The position numbers and the translations under genes were made by a program. From the NCBI RefSeq assembly GCF_046630445.1, contig NC_092339.1:312665501-312729500 (forward strand): a stretch of DNA of 64,000 bases. The letters run 5' to 3'. A model generated the notes under the pieces. The model worked only from the letters and a program-made list of their open reading frames with translations, was not told where the DNA came from and made no database searches. Positions 22,675 through 36,463 of this stretch are shown piece after piece. Origin of the DNA: Rutidosis leptorrhynchoides (taxonomy: Eukaryota; Streptophyta; Magnoliopsida; Asterales; Asteraceae). Every line of letters starts with the position of its first letter. Position 1 is the stretch's first letter.

Positions 22675-25600
22675 TAAAATGTCCCGTTCTTATTGATTAA
22701 AAACGTTCCATATTAATTGATTTCGTTGAGAGGTTTTGACCTCTATATGAGACGTTTTTCAAAGACTGCATTCATTTTTAAAACAAACCATAACCTTTAT
22801 TTCATAAATAAAGGTTTAAAAAGCTTTACGTAGATTATCAAATAATAATAATCTAAAATATCCTGTTTACACACGACCATTACATAATGGTTTACAATAC
22901 AAATATGTTACATCGAAATCAGTTCCTTGAATGCAGTTTTTACACAATATCATACAAACATGGACTCCAAATCTTGTCCTTATTTTAGTATGCAACAGCG
23001 GAAGCTCTTAGTATTCACCTGAGAATAAACATGCTTTAAACGTCAACAAAAATGTTGGTGAGTTATAGGTTTAACCTATATATATCAAATCGTAACAATA
23101 GACCACAAGATTTCATATTTCAATACACATCCCATACATAGAGATAAAAATCATTCATATGGTGAACACCTGGTAACCGACATTAACAAGATGCATATAT
23201 AAGAATATCCCCATCATTCCGGGACACCCTTCGGTTATGATATAAATTTCGAAGTACTAAAGCATCCGGTACTTTGGATGGGGTTTGTTAGGCCCAATAG
23301 ATCTATCTTTAGGATTCGCGTCAATTAGGGTGTCTGTTCCCTAATTCTTAGATTACCAGACTTAATAAAAAGGGGCATATTCGATTTCGATAATTCAACC
23401 ATAGAATGTAGTTTCACGTACTTGTGTCTATTTTGTAAATCATTTATAAAACCTGCATGTATTCTCATCCCAAAAATATTAGATTTTAAAAGTGGGACTA
23501 TAACTCACTTTCACAGATTTTTACTTCGTCGGAAAGTAAGACTTGGCCACTGGTTGATTCACGAACCTATAACAATATATACATATATATCAAAGTATGT
23601 TCAAAATATATTTACAACACTTTTAATATATTTTGATGTTTTAAGTTTATTAAGTCAGCTGTCCTCGTTAGTAACCTACAACTAGTTGTCCACAGTTAGA
23701 TGTACAGAAATAAATCGATAAATATTATCTTAAATCAATCCATGACCCAGTGTATACGTATCTCAGTATTGATCATAGCTCAAACTATATATATTTTGGA
23801 ATCAACCTCAACCCTGTATAGCTAACTCCAACATTCACATATAGAGTGTCTATGGTTGTTCCGAAATATATATAGATGTGTCGACATGATAGGTTGAAAT
23901 ATTGTATACGTGTCTATGGTATCTCAAGATTACATAATATGCAATACAAGTTGATTAAGTTATGGTTGGAATAGATTTGTTACCAATTTTCACGTAGCTA
24001 AAATGAGAAAAATTATCCAATCTTGTTTTACCCATAACTTCTTCATTTTAAATCCGTTTTGAGTGAATAAAATTGCTATGGTTTAATATTGAACTCTATT
24101 TTATGAATCTAAACAGAAAAAGTATAAGTTTATAGTCGGAAAAATATGTTACAAGTTGTTTTTGTAAAGGTTGTCATTTCAGTCGAAAGAACGACGTCTA
24201 GATGACCATTTTAGAAAACATACTTCCACTTTGTGTTTAATCATAATTTTTGGATATAGTTTCATGTTCATAATAAAAATTATTTTCCCAAAATAACAAC
24301 TTTTAAATCAAAGTTTATCATAGTTTTTAATTAACTAACCCAAAACAGCCCGCGGTGTTACTACGACGACGTAAATCCGATTTTACGGTGTTTTTCGTAT
24401 TTCCAGGTTTTAAATCATTAAGTTAGCATATCATATAGATATAGAACATGTGTTTAGTTGATTTTAAAAGTCAAGTTAGAAGGATTAAATTTTATTTGCG
24501 AACAAGTTTAGAATTAACTAAACTATGTTCTAGTGATTACAAGTTTAAATCTTCGAATAAGATAGCTTTATATGTATGAATCGAATGATGTTACGAACAT
24601 CATTACTACATCAAGTTCCTTGGATAAACCTACTGGAAATGAGAAAAATAGATCTAGCTTCAAAGGATCCTTGGATGGCTTGAAAGTTCTTGAAGCAGAA
24701 TCATGACACGAAAACAATTTCAAGTAAGATTTCCACTCGAAATAAGATTGTTATAGTTATAGAAATTGAATTAAAGTTTGAATATGATTATTACCTTGTA
24801 TTAGAAAGATAACCTACTGTAATTAACAAAGGTTTCTTGATCTTGGATGATTACTTGGAATAGATTTAGAAAACTTGGAAGTAAACTTGCAATCTTGGAA
24901 GTATTCTTGATTTTATGAAACTAGAACTTTTGGAATTTATGAAGAACACTTAGAACTTGAAGATAGAACTTGAGAGAGATCAATTAGATGAAGAAAATTG
25001 AATAATGAAAGTGTTTGTAGGTGTTTTTGGTCGTTGGTGTATGGATTAGATATAAAGGATATGTAATTTTGTTTTCATGTAAATAAGTCATGAATGATTA
25101 CTCATATTTTTGTAATCTTATGAGATATTTCATGCTAGTTGCCAAATGATGGTTCCCACATGTGTTAGGTGACTCACATGGGCTGCTAAGAGCTGATCAT
25201 TGGAGTGTATATACCAATAGTACATACATCTAAAAGCTGTGTATTGTACGAGTACGAATACGGGTGCATACGAGTAGAATTGTTGATGAAACTGAACGAG
25301 GATGTAATTGTAAGCATTTTTGTTAAGTAGAAGTATTTTGATAAGTGTCTTGATGTCTTTCAAAAGTGTATGAATACATATTAAAATACTACATGTATAT
25401 ACATTTTAACTGAGTCGTTAAGTCATCGTTAGTCGTTACATGTAAACGTTGTTTTGAAACCTTTAGGTTAACGATCTTGTTGAATGTTGTTAACCCATTG
25501 TTTATTATAACAAATGAGATGTTAAATTGTTATATTATCATGATATTATGATATATAATATATCTTAGTATGATATATATACAGTTAAATGTCGTTACAA

Positions 25601-26117
25601 CGATAATCGTTACATATATGTCTCGTTTCAAAACCATTAAGTTATTAGTCTTATTTTTACATATGTATTTCATTGTTAATACACTTAATAATATATTTAC
25701 TTATCATTTAACATAATTAACCAAGTGTATCAATATCTTAATATGATTCATATGTACCTAGTAAGACGTTGTTATAACGATAATTGTTATATATATCGTT
25801 TTCGAGTTTCTTAAATTAATAGTCTCATTTTTATGTATATAACTCATTGTTAAAATACCTAATGAGATACATACTTATAATAAAATCATGTTAACTATAT
25901 ATATAACCATATATATGTCATCGTATAGTTTTTACAAGTTTTAACGTTCGTGAATCACCGGTCAACTTGGGTGGTCAATTGTCTATATGAAACCTATTTC
26001 AATTAATCAAGTCTTAACAAGTTTGATTGCTTAATATGTTGGAAACACTTAATCATGTAAATAATAATTTCATTTAATATATATATAAATAAACATGGAA
26101 AAGTTCGGGTCACTACA
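22675..26117 (-). repeat. Element 1 5' LTR
   Basis: Pairs with 12649-16081. The inner terminus is mutated on the plus strand to TAAAATGTCCCG from TGAAATGTCCCG. The outer end is GGGTCACTACA, followed by the TAACC duplication. A 10-bp indel near 25250 distinguishes it from the other LTR. The sense ORF at 25130-25363 is not considered a gene. Confidence 0.94.
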
Positions 26118-26130
26118 TAACCTTCTTCTT

Positions 26131-26148
26131 TGGCGCCGCTGCCGGGGA
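26131..26148 (+). promoter_or_regulatory. Element 3 primer-binding site
   Basis: TGGCGCCGCTGCCGGGGA matches the primer-binding site common in Athila/Tat-type Ty3 elements (usually assigned to tRNA-Asp). It is separated from its own LTR only by a short spacer and nested Element 1. Confidence 0.85.
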
Positions 26149-26499
26149 TTCGAATATTTTGATCGAGAAAGATTTTAAGCAGAAAAACTGTTGTTTGGTG
26201 GTGTCTAAGAAAGACAATTATACACGGACTTGGTTATTGAATTTTCCGAACAGTCTCCAATTATATTGGAACCAAAAGGATCCTGCCTCTCCGTAGTCGG
26301 CCTGACCACCTCGATACAAGTAATCTGTGAGAAGTCCTATCAGTTAAGATATCCTATCTGGTTAGCGATCGAATTTCAAGAATAATTGTTTTTATTAAAT
26401 TATCGATCCTTTTAGTAAATTAATATTTTCTAAAAGTTACTTTTAAGTCTTTTTATTAACAAAAAAAAAAAAAAGGAACAACAAGACACCCTTGCTTCT
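26149..26499 (+). other. Element 3 untranslated leader
   Basis: Sequence between primer-binding site and gag, with no open frame. A 14-base A run lies at about 26461-26474. The phrase CAATTATATTGGAACCAAA...GATCCTGCC is echoed in the leader of Element 2 (about 33372-33405), supporting common ancestry. Confidence 0.6.
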
Positions 26500-29400
26500 A
26501 TGCATAAGTCATGCTTAGAGGAAAGAGGAGGACCAATCACCTTAGGAACCGAAGGAATTCCTGAAATCAGTTCACACATGATTAAACTAGTCAGTATGAT
26601 CTGTAAATTTCAAGGATTACCGACTGACGATCCTAATTTTCATATAAACAAATTTATCAGTCTGGTTGACTCTTTTAAGAAGGAATCAAATGAGAAAAAT
26701 ATTTTAAAACTTCATCTTTTTCAATATTCACTTTCTAAACACGCTTCAGCATGATTTGACGTACTTAACCCGAATTCAATTCATACGTGGGAGGATTTGG
26801 CCACTAAATTTTTAAACAAATATTATCCACCCTCCCTACAAACCTGTTTAAGAAATGACATCACTAACTTTTCCCAAAAAGAAAATGATTCATTGTGTCT
26901 AGCATGGAATAGAGTAAAGATGATGCTTAAAAGATGTCCGAATCATTCGTTAAGTCGGGCAGACATAGTCTGTACGCTTTACAATGGTCTAACCAAGGAT
27001 GATAAGTCTCTCCTAGACATGGCCTCGCAAGGCAATTTCATGTCTCGAATAGCAGATGAAGCATGGGATCTCTTGGACACAATAGCTGCACAACAGGAAG
27101 ACTGGAACAATGAAGCTGCTGAGAAGGATGATGTCTTCGCTCATACAGTAAAAATGCTGGAAACCAGGTTACAAGATCTCACCCTCACTCTTCAAAGTTT
27201 ACAAATTCCTAAGAAATTCGATGCTACTAGAACCAATCTAAGGTATCCTTACCCTAGATGGGCACACAAACAGCAAAATAGCTCGGATCATAATATAATT
27301 TTTCCATTGCACAAACCTACTCTCCACTCTAAGGAAATTTTAGCTGAATTTATGAAAAAGCAATACATGATAAACCTTCAAGTCATAGAATGCCAGAATA
27401 AGTTCGACATGTTGATAAAGACTTTTGAAGAATTAATCACTAATTTTCAGCTTACGCTTAAACGTTTAACCACTAAAATTGATATAGAGTGTAGTGAGTT
27501 TGATGCCCTAGTAATTACTAGAGGAGAAAAAGAAACAACTGTCAATATACCCATACAAGATTTTTCCGATAAGGAACCTGTGCCAATTGACCTAGTCGTC
27601 AATCCACCGGAACCTATCTCTCCTAAGGCCCCGGAAATTATTCCGCGCGCACGCATACCTTTCTTAGGTAGGCTTAGGAAGGAAAAATAAGAAGCACAAT
27701 TTGCTAGGAATTGGGATATTATTAAGAATTTGCATTTGAATGTACGTCTAGTAGATGCTTTAGTAGAAATGCCAAACTGCACTAAATTTTTCAAAGAACT
27801 GCTTTCAAACAAAGATAGATTAAGAGAGATAGTTAGCTTGCCCTTAAGTGAAGAATGCTCGTTAGTGTTACAGCATGGAATTCCCCCTAAGTTAGGAGAT
27901 ACAGGAAGATTTACAGTACCTTGCTACCTGCAAGATATCCAAATTAGCAATGCATTAGCAAACTTAGGAGCCAGTGTAAACCCAATGCCCTATTTATTAT
28001 TCAAGAAGCTAGGATTAAATGACTTAAGGCCAACCAGAATGACTATCCAACTCGCGGACAGATCAGTTAAGATTCCTCGGGGAATAGCTGAAGATGTCCT
28101 AGTTAGAGTGGATAAGTTCGCGTTTCCCGTTGATTTCATCATTATGGATATTGAGGAAGACACGAAGGTCCCACTCATTCTTGGCAGACCATTCCTAAAT
28201 ACTGCCAAGGCCACAATTGACGTTCACGAGAAATCATTAAAATTAAGGGTTGGAGGAGAAGAAATCACATTCAATGTTGATCGCCTCATGAACCATCCTG
28301 CGGAAGAGGATGTGAATCTCTCTGATTCTTTTCAAGAATTCGTCAACGAATACCTTGAAGAGACTATGGCTATTTGCAGTCAAGATCAAATTTCTAAGGA
28401 TCTGTTCTTTACACCTCCTGAAGGAAATCTCGACAACCATTCAGCCATAGACCTTAGTCATCCCATATCTCCCCTCTCTGAAAGTAACCTTCTTGGCCAT
28501 ACTATTCAAATAGCACCACTAGGACAAGGCATTCCTTTACCTCTACTAAGGAGAAGACCGAATAAAGAAACAGATTTCATTCCGGTATATCAGGAACCCC
28601 AGTCAAGGGAAGACTGTGAGGAGTTTCTCGAACCTACCTTCGAAACTAAAGACGGCGTTTTTGAAGAAGAAGCATTAAGGAGGACAATTTCCAGAAATGA
28701 AGAACAGATAGCATCAGTGACCACTACTGAAGAATCAGAATTCCAGGAGTGGTACGACTCGTTAGACCGTAAGGAGATAGCTAGGATAAATCCATCTATC
28801 GAGGAGCCTCCGGAATTAGAATTGAAGAAGTTACCCGACAATCTGGAGTATGCATTCTTAGAAGGAGAATCGCAACTCCCTGTGATCATATCGAAAGACC
28901 TCACGCCACAAGAGAAGGCGAAATTGATTCAAGTGTTGAAATCACATAAGAAGGCAATTGCTTGGAAGATCTCCGACATCAAAGGGATCAGCCCCAACTA
29001 TTGCACCCATAAGATCTTCATGGAAGACGATTTCAAGCCATCAGTTCAGAGGCAAAGAAGGGTCAACCCTATGATTTAAGAAGTCATCAAGAAAGAAGTA
29101 ATCAAACTTCTGGACGCCGGTCTGATCTATCCCATCTCTGATTCACCATGGGTCAGTCCTGTTCAAGTGGTACCCAAAAAGGGAGGGACGACTGTAATTA
29201 AAAATGAGAATAATGAACTTATTCCAACTCGGGAAGTTACCGGTTGGAGGGTTTGCATAGATTATCGTAAATTAAACGATGCAACCCGGAAGGATCATTT
29301 TCCATTACCTTTCATTGATCAAATGTTGGAACTTCTATCAGGAAATGAGTACTACTGTTTCCTATACGGTTTTTCCGGCTACTTTCAAATTCCCCTCGAT

Positions 29401-30109
29401 CTAAAGGACCAAGAGAAAACAACCTTCACCTGTCCTTATGGAACATTTTCCTATCGACGTATGCCCTTTGGGTTATGCAATGCACCAGCTACATTTTAGC
29501 GATGCATGGTAGCAATATTCCACGACATGATTGAACGTTGTATGGAAGTCTTCATGGACGACTTCTCAGTCTTTGGCAGTACCTTTAATTCGTGCCTATT
29601 AAATCTTGATAAGATGCTCACCCGGTGTGAAGAGTCAAATTTTGTTCTTAATTGGGAAAAATGTCACTTCATGGTAAAAGAAGGGATAGTTTTAGGACAT
29701 AAGATCTCTAAAGTAGGAATAGAAGTTGATAAGGCTAAGATTGAGACCATCACTAAACTTCCAGAACCTACCACGGTAAGAGCAATAAGGAGTTTCCTAG
29801 GACACGCCGGTTTTTACCGACGTTTTATTAAAGATTTTTCAAAGGTCACACGACCTCTCACTCACCTCTTAGGAAAGGAAGTCCCGTTTGTCTTCGATGA
29901 AGAATGTCGAAAAGCATTCAACTATCTGAAAGAACAGCTAACACATGCACCGATCATGATAGCTCCTGATTGGAGTCTACCCTTTGAGATCATGTGTGAT
30001 GCGAGCGATTTCGCAGTTGGATCAGTGCTAGGACAACGGGTAGAAAAACACTTTCATCCAATCTATTACGCAAGCAAAACCATAATCGGAGCTCAAGAGA
30101 ATTACACTA
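26500..30109 (+). pseudogene. Element 3 gag-protease-reverse transcriptase (Athila-type), inactivated
   Basis: One reading frame with four in-frame stops: TGA 26752, TAA 27688, TAA 29077, TAG 29497. Gag occupies about 26500-27400, with the Retrotrans_gag-like stretch WEDLATKFLNKYYPPS and LCLAWNRVKMMLKRCPNH. The protease region has [13 protein letters not shown] (about 28179-28214). Its catalytic motif reads NLGAS at 27961 instead of DLGAS, a likely Asp-to-Asn loss of the active-site acid. Reverse transcriptase shows [30 protein letters not shown] and FMDDFSV (29551-29571). RNase H begins with [15 protein letters not shown]. The frame is broken at 30110 by Element 2 and resumes at 48174. Removing Element 2 and one duplication restores the same frame. 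Confidence 0.92.
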
Positions 30110-30578
30110 TGATAATGCTAAAAACGAACATATATTTCATAGCATTATCCCTCAAGAAAGACAAGCTTTTAGTTGCAATTGTTCTATTTACAAGTGATAT
30201 TCGTTTAAATAATAAAAGGTTAACACAAAAGACAGATTCGACGAATTGAAGACGCAAATGACCAAAAAGCTCAAAAGTACAAAGTACAATCAAAATGGTT
30301 CAAATTATTGATGAGAAACGTCTCAAAATTACAAGAGTACAAGACGTGAAACACAAAATACAAGATATTAAATTGTACGCAAGGACGTTCGAAAATCCGG
30401 AACCGGGACCAAAGTCAACTCTCAACGCTCGACACAACGGACTAAAAATTACAAGTCAACTATGCACACGAATATAATATAATATTTAAATAATTCTTAA
30501 AATTATTTATATATTATATATATTATTATAAACCGTCGGCAAGCAAAGAAACAAAGTCTTGTGAGCTGGAAAAAGGGG

Positions 30579-30655
30579 TCATGCGATCGCATGGCCTGGA
30601 AGGCAAAAAGCCATGCGATCGCATGGCAGTAGGTGACAGGCCTGATGCTATAAAT
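30579..30655 (+). promoter_or_regulatory. Element 2 LTR promoter: paired palindromes and TATA box
   Basis: CATGCGATCGCATG (30580-30593) and CCATGCGATCGCATGG (30611-30626) lie 31 bp apart, about three helical turns. TATAAAT follows at 30649-30655. The 3' LTR repeats the arrangement at 46583, 46615 and 46653. The perfect dyads suggest sites for a dimeric DNA-binding protein; the binding role is inferred. Confidence 0.6.
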
Positions 30656-30713
30656 TCGCGTGTTTTGGCTCAGTTTTAAAAACATATATCCATCCATCTT
30701 TCTATCTACAAAC

Positions 30714-30715
<2 letters not shown>

Positions 30716-30781
<66 letters not shown>
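30716..30781. repeat. AT-dinucleotide microsatellite in the Element 2 5' LTR
   Basis: About 32 TA units lie 60 bp after the TATA box, followed by ATTTTA repeats. The 3' LTR has a longer run (about 46716-46795). The two started identical, so the length difference accrued after insertion. Confidence 0.9.
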
Positions 30782-30787
<6 letters not shown>

Positions 30788-32168
30788 TTTAATTTTAATT
30801 TTAATTTTAATTTTAATTTCTAATAATAAGGGTATGTTAGCGAATGTTGTAAGGGTATAAGTCAAAATTCTGTCCATGTAACGCTAAGCTATTTTTAATC
30901 ACTGTAAGTTATGGTTAATGTTATTTTTAAATTAATGTCTCGTAGCTAAGTTATTATTATGCTTATTTAATGCCGAAGTAATCATGATGTTGGGCTGAAT
31001 ATTAAAATTGGGTAATTGGGTTTTGTACCATAATTGGGGTTTGGATAAAAGAACGACACTTGTGGAAATTAGACTATGGGATATTAATGTGTTTTATATT
31101 AACTAAACGATACCTCGTTAAATTAATATATAGACTTATAATTTGACGTATTTATATATAACCACATACGCTTGACTGGGTACGGTGGGCGGGATATCTA
31201 TAATTACCAATAATTGTTCATTTTACCGGAGACGGAACTGGATTAATAGTTAATAGACTTGTTGAAACAGGGGTGGATTACATTCAAGGGTAATTGGTGT
31301 AATTGTTAACAAAGTAGTAAAACCTTGGTTTACACGCAGTCGATAACCTGGTGTATTCATTAAACAAAGTATTAAAACCTTGTTACAATTCGAATCCCCA
31401 ATTAGTTGGAATATTTGACTTCGGGAATAAGAATAATTTGACGAAGACTTTCGCACTTTATATTTATGACTGATGGACTATTATGGACAAATCCGTATGG
31501 ACATATCGAATAATCCAGGACAAAGGACAATTAACCCATGGGAACAAACTAAAAACAACACGTCAAACATCATGATTACAGAAGTTTAAATAAGCATAAT
31601 TCCTTTATTTTATATTTAATTTCCTTTATTTTATAATTAATTGCACTTTTAATTATCGCACTTTTATTTATTGTCATTGTATTTAATTGCACTTTTAATT
31701 ATCGTACTCTTTAATTGTCATACTTTTTATTTATCGCATTTTTATTTATCGCAATTTCATTATCGTTATTTACTTTACGCTTTAAATTAAGTTGTATTTA
31801 TTTTTAATATTTTACATTAGGTTTTAATTGCAACTAAAGTTTTAAAATCGACAAACCGGTCATTAAACGGTAAAAACCCCCTTTTATAATAATAATACTA
31901 CTTATATATATTTTTGTATTTTTACAAATATAGTTTTTAAAATTATAGCGTTAAGCTTGTTTAAGAGTTCCCTGTGGACGAACTGGACTTACTAAAAACT
32001 ACACTACTGTACGATTAGGTACACTGCCTATAAGTATTGTAGAAAGGTTTAGGTATATCCATTCTATAAATAAATAAATATCTTGTGTAAAATTGTATCG
32101 TATTTAATAGTATTTCATTGTAAAAATAATACTATTTCCTAGTACCCCTCGCACACATCAAGTATTTT

Positions 32169-32186
32169 TGGCGCCGCTGTCGGGGA
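32169..32186 (+). promoter_or_regulatory. Element 2 primer-binding site
   Basis: TGGCGCCGCTGTCGGGGA, eight bases after the 5' LTR, is the same type as in Element 3 with one base changed. Confidence 0.88.
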
Positions 32187-33515
32187 CATTCTTGCTTAAA
32201 CACCGGAAGCGCAACGCTATATATATATATATAAAAAAAAATTTAGTTTACTTTTGTAAAGATACGTTTTTGTAAAAATACGTTTTAGTTTCCAAAAATA
32301 TAAAAAGAAAAACAAAATTTATATATTTTTAAGAGTTTGTTAAATATTTAAGTTCTATAAAGTTTCTTTATTTTTATTTTGTAAAAATATATGTTTTATT
32401 TAATTTATATAAATATATTATATAAATATCTAAATCAGAAAACAGAAAAAAAATATAAAAACTCGAGGCCCGTACTGTAGCAGTCCAAAGTGTGGCCCGA
32501 TACTCTTATCCATGCGATCGCATGAATTTTTAAGGTGAGGACCATGCGATCCAATGGCCCTGACTGACACGCCTGTTTTGACCTAGTTTCGCATTAATTA
32601 CGGTGTATTATTTATTATTATTACTTTAAACCCTAATTAGGGTTATATTTTTATATTATTTAGTCTAGTTTTATTAATTAATTTGTATTTTTAGTTTAAT
32701 TAGTTTTATTAAATTATAAAATTAATAGTTTTATAAAATAAATAATATAAAAATAAAATTTTTATAAAAATTGTACTTTTTACAACTTTAAGATTATTTT
32801 TATATTTTGTAACTTTTAATTTATTTTAGCGTAATATTTGTATTTTTCGCTCATATTTAATTCTAAAATATAGTTTTTGCCATAGTTATTTTTATTTCTA
32901 GATTTTTATGCTTTGCCGTAAAATCCCTTAAGTGCTTTTTCTTTAGACTAAGATTTAAGTGCTTTAGAATTTTGCGACGCCGTTTTTATATTTTAGTAAT
33001 TTTTTAAGTTATTGCCATTTGGGATTTAGTTTTTCTTTTAAGCTTTAATATTTTTAGACGCAACTTTTAATTCTTAATTTTTAGTTCCTTTTTAAGTTTC
33101 GACGCGCTACTTTCTTATTTTTATTTTTCGACGCCTATTATTTTTTGACCTTTTATTTTTTTTCGACGTTTTTCGACGCGCTCATTTTCTTTCTTATTTC
33201 TCGACGCTCTAGTTTTTAGGACTTAGATTTTTTTCTATTTCTTATCTAAAATTTCTTTAAATTTAAACGAAAAATTATTTTAAGTGGTTAAATTGATAGA
33301 CATCAAAATTTTCTGGTTCGTAGTAATAGTTGGATTTGTACATGGACCGGGTTATTGGAGCCAAACAGTACTCAATTATATTGAGACCAAACGAATCCTG
33401 CCCCTCTGCTGCATCTTTTGGCTATTCGAAACGTGGGCAAAATCAAAAAAGTCTATTAATTGGATAACTTATATAATTTTTCTTTCTTTTTAAAAACTAA
33501 TAGGATATTCAGTGA
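32187..33515 (+). other. Element 2 untranslated leader
   Basis: 1.3 kb of AT-rich leader without a convincing gene. It has one palindrome CCATGCGATCGCATGA (32510-32525) and a degenerate one CCATGCGATCCAATGG (32542-32557). TTTCGACGC-type phrases recur between about 32970 and 33210. A long leader is usual for Athila elements. Confidence 0.6.
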
Positions 33516-34678
33516 ATGCACCGAGCAAAACGTTCACCACCTTTTGTACGTTCACCACCTGTAACCAGATCAAGACATCAAGCAAATATTGTCGCCGTTG
33601 ATTTTTTTTTAGAATCGTCATCCAGTCGACCAAGTACTCCAATTCAAATTTTCGCTAATCCATTTTTTGAACCCGACCTCACAATTGAGAATTCGGAGAA
33701 TATTCAGGGACAATTCATAGATCCTGAACCATTAATCTTTCCTACGGAACCACCAATCATTCAAACAGCGTTGTTGAGGAACCTACCATTAAATCAGAAT
33801 CCTATAGTGATTCAGATTCAACAAACTCAATCATGGAAAATCTGGAACCTCTAAGTATGGAAGACCGAATGAGAGCTAAACGCACTGGCCAAGGTCACGC
33901 AATTACTCAACCCGACATCAATGCGCCAGATTATGAAATCAAAGGACAAATCCTACACATGGTAACTAATCAATGCCAATTTAGTGGTGCGCCGAAGGAA
34001 GATCCAAATGAACATCTTCGTACATTTAATAGGATCTGCACACTATTTAAAATTCGAGAAGTTGAGGATGAACAGATATATCTCATGTTATTTCCCTAGA
34101 CTCTAAAGGGAGAAGCCAAAGATTGGTTAGAATCGTTACCTGAAGGGGCGATTGATACATGGGACGTCTTAGTTGAAAAATTTCTTAAACAATTCTTTTC
34201 GGCATCTAAAGCCGTGAGACTTCAAGGAGAAATTGTTACGTTCATGCAAAAGCCAAATGAAACTCTATATGAGGCATGGACAAGATTTGGAAAGTTATTG
34301 AGAGGATGTCCGCAACATGGTTTAGACACTTGTCAAATAGTACAAATATTCTACCAAGGATGCGACATCACTACAAGGAAAGACATCGATATAGCAGCTG
34401 GTGGTTTCATTATGAAGAAAACCGCAACTGATGCTTACAAAATTATTGATAACACTGCTTCCCACTCACATGAGTGGCACCAAGAAAAAGATATCGTTAG
34501 ATCATCTAAAGCAGCTAGAGCCGATTCTAGCCATGACTTAGATTCCATTTATGTAAAGATAGATGCTGTCGAGAGATGAATGGAAAAGATGACTAAAGAT
34601 ATCCACTCAATACGAATTAGTTGTGAGCAGTGTTGAGGACCACATTTAACAAAAGATTGTCTCAGTATTGAACTAACA
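33516..34678 (+). pseudogene. Element 2 gag, inactivated
   Basis: The N-terminal frame starts MHRAKRSPPFVRSPP at 33516 and shifts near 33765. After that, one frame runs from 33833 to 40054. Gag core motifs are DYEIKGQILHMVTNQCQFSG, DPNEHLRTFNRIC, LKGEAKDWLESLP, ETLYEAWTRFGKLLRGCP and QIFYQGCD. Stops are TAG 34097, TGA 34577 (Arg position) and TGA 34634, the last inside a zinc-knuckle-like CEQC-x-GPHLTKDC. Gag forms the particle and binds genomic RNA; this copy cannot be translated through. Confidence 0.88.
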
Positions 34679-36448
34679 ATGGAACAAAGAGAGAATGTTT
34701 CATACATAAACCAAAGGCCTGAAAATAATTATCAGAATAATTATCAACCGCCAAGATCAATCTATAATCAAAACCAGAACTATAACCGTAATGTTCCATA
34801 CAACAACCAACAAGGTCCTAGCAATCAACAAGTATCCAACAATACTTACAATCAGCAAAGACCTAATTTTCAAAATAAACCACCACAAACCGATGATAAA
34901 AAGCCAAATTTAGAAGACATGATGTCGAAGCTAGTTGAATCTCAAACACAGTTTTTCACATCTCAGAAACAAATCAATGAACAAAATGCTCAAGCATTTA
35001 GAAATCAACAAGATTCTATTCAAAATCTGGAACAAGAAGTAAGTAACCTAGCAAGGTTAATAGGTGAAAGAAAACCGGAAAGTCTACCTAGTGATACAAA
35101 TGCTAACCCCCGGAATGAAACAGCAAAAGCCATTACCACAAGAAGTGGTATTACACTTAAACCACCTGAAATACCTGTAATTTTTGATGAAGCTATTCCT
35201 ACTCCACAAGAACCACAATCTGAACAAGATAAGGAAAAAGAACCGGTAGTTGAAAAGGTTAATGAAGATAACACAGTTAAGGCAAAACCTTATGTTAAAC
35301 CATACCAACCACCACTTCCTTACCCGAGGAAAATGAGAAAAGAGAGACTTGAAGCCGAGCAATCCAAATTCTTGGATATGTTTAAACAGATAAATGTTAA
35401 TCTTTCTTTCATTGATGTGATTTCAGGAATGCCTAGATATGCTAAATTCTTGAAAGATCTAATCTCAAATAGAAAGAAAATGGAAGAACTCTCAGCTGTT
35501 ACTATGAATGCTAATTGTTCTGCAGTGCTGTTGAATAAGATACCGAAAAAACTTTCAGATCCAGGAAGTTTCACAATTCCACGTTTTCTGGGTAGTCATA
35601 GTTCAATAGAAGCATTGGCAGACTTAGGTGCTAGTATAAATTTAATGCCGTATTCACTATACGCTAAACTAGACCTTGGAGAATTGAAACCAACACGAAT
35701 AAGCATACAACTAGCCGATAGATCAGTAAAATATCCTAGAGGGATAATGGAGAACATGCTAGTTAAAGTTGGTACTTTAGTATTTCCAGTAGATTTTGTT
35801 ATTCTGGACATGGAAGAAGATTCTCAAGTTCCTCTCATATTAGGAAGACCATTCTTAAACACGACTAAAGCAATGATAGACGTGTTCGGTAAGAAACTGA
35901 CCCTAAGTATAGAGGATGAGAGTGTTACCTTTTCAGTTGATAGAGCCATGCAACAACCGCAATCTGCAGATGATACATGTTATTATATTCAAACTATAGA
36001 ATCACATGCAGAATTGTTAGAAGAATTTCTAGAATTACAAGGTATAGGAGAATGTTCTTTAGGAGAAAGTACTGAACCAGTTGATGAAACTGAAATGTTA
36101 GCTACACTTATGGCTAATGGATATGAACCAATAACAGAAGAAATTCAAATGCTAAAAGAAGAAGACAGATATCGATATAAATCATCGATAGAAGAACCAC
36201 CGACATTAGAGTTAAAGCCACTTCCAAACCATTTGGAATATGCTTATTTACATGGTGAATCTGAATTACCTGTAATAATATCGTCTTCTCTTACTGAAAA
36301 TGAAAAATCTCAACTCATTTCTGTGCTAAAAGCTCATAAACCAGCCATTGCATGGAAAATTCATGATATTAAAGGAATAAGTCCTTCGTATTGCACACAT
36401 AAAATCCTTATGGAAGAAGGTCATAAAACGTATGTGCAACGCCAATGA
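34679..36448 (+). pseudogene. Element 2 gag C-terminus and first retropepsin domain
   Basis: 589 open codons in the gag-pol frame. They start with an Asn/Gln-rich stretch (YNQNQNYNRNVPYNNQQ), then a coiled-coil-like QDSIQNLEQEVSNLARLIGE. The aspartic protease follows, with the active-site motif DLGASINLMP at 35621 and the flap/C-terminal block [19 protein letters not shown] (about 35829-35883). The segment ends with SYCTHKILMEEG, the linker before reverse transcriptase. It terminates at TGA 36446, where an Arg codon CGA is expected. The protease itself looks intact. Confidence 0.9.
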
Positions 36449-36463
36449 AGACTAAATCCTAAT

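Larger units (their letters stand above)
12649..26117 (-). mobile_element. Element 1: Tekay/Del-like chromovirus with extra F-box ORF, 13.5 kb
   Basis: A complete but inactivated LTR retrotransposon on the minus strand. It is flanked by the 5-bp duplication TAACC (12644-12648 and 26118-26122). In element direction the order is 5' LTR (26117-22675), primer-binding site, acidic ORF, F-box ORF, polypurine-like motif, gag-pol with chromodomain, polypurine tract, 3' LTR (16081-12649). It inserted between the 5' LTR and the primer-binding site of Element 3. By eye the two LTRs differ at about 60 positions of 3.43 kb (about 1.8%), so it is clearly older than Element 4. Confidence 0.95.
30110..32160 (+). 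repeat. Element 2 5' LTR
   Basis: 2051 bp, TGATAATGCTAAAAACG to CTCGCACACATCA. It contains two palindromes CCATGCGATCGCATGG-type at 30580 and 30611, a TATAAAT box at 30649, an AT dinucleotide run at about 30716-30781, and short ATTTTA and TTTAATTGCACTTTTAATTATCG repeats in the second half. Confidence 0.95.

Noticed and set aside
30503..30877. ORFs with Ile-Tyr repeats on both strands
   Set aside because: Translation of the TA microsatellite.
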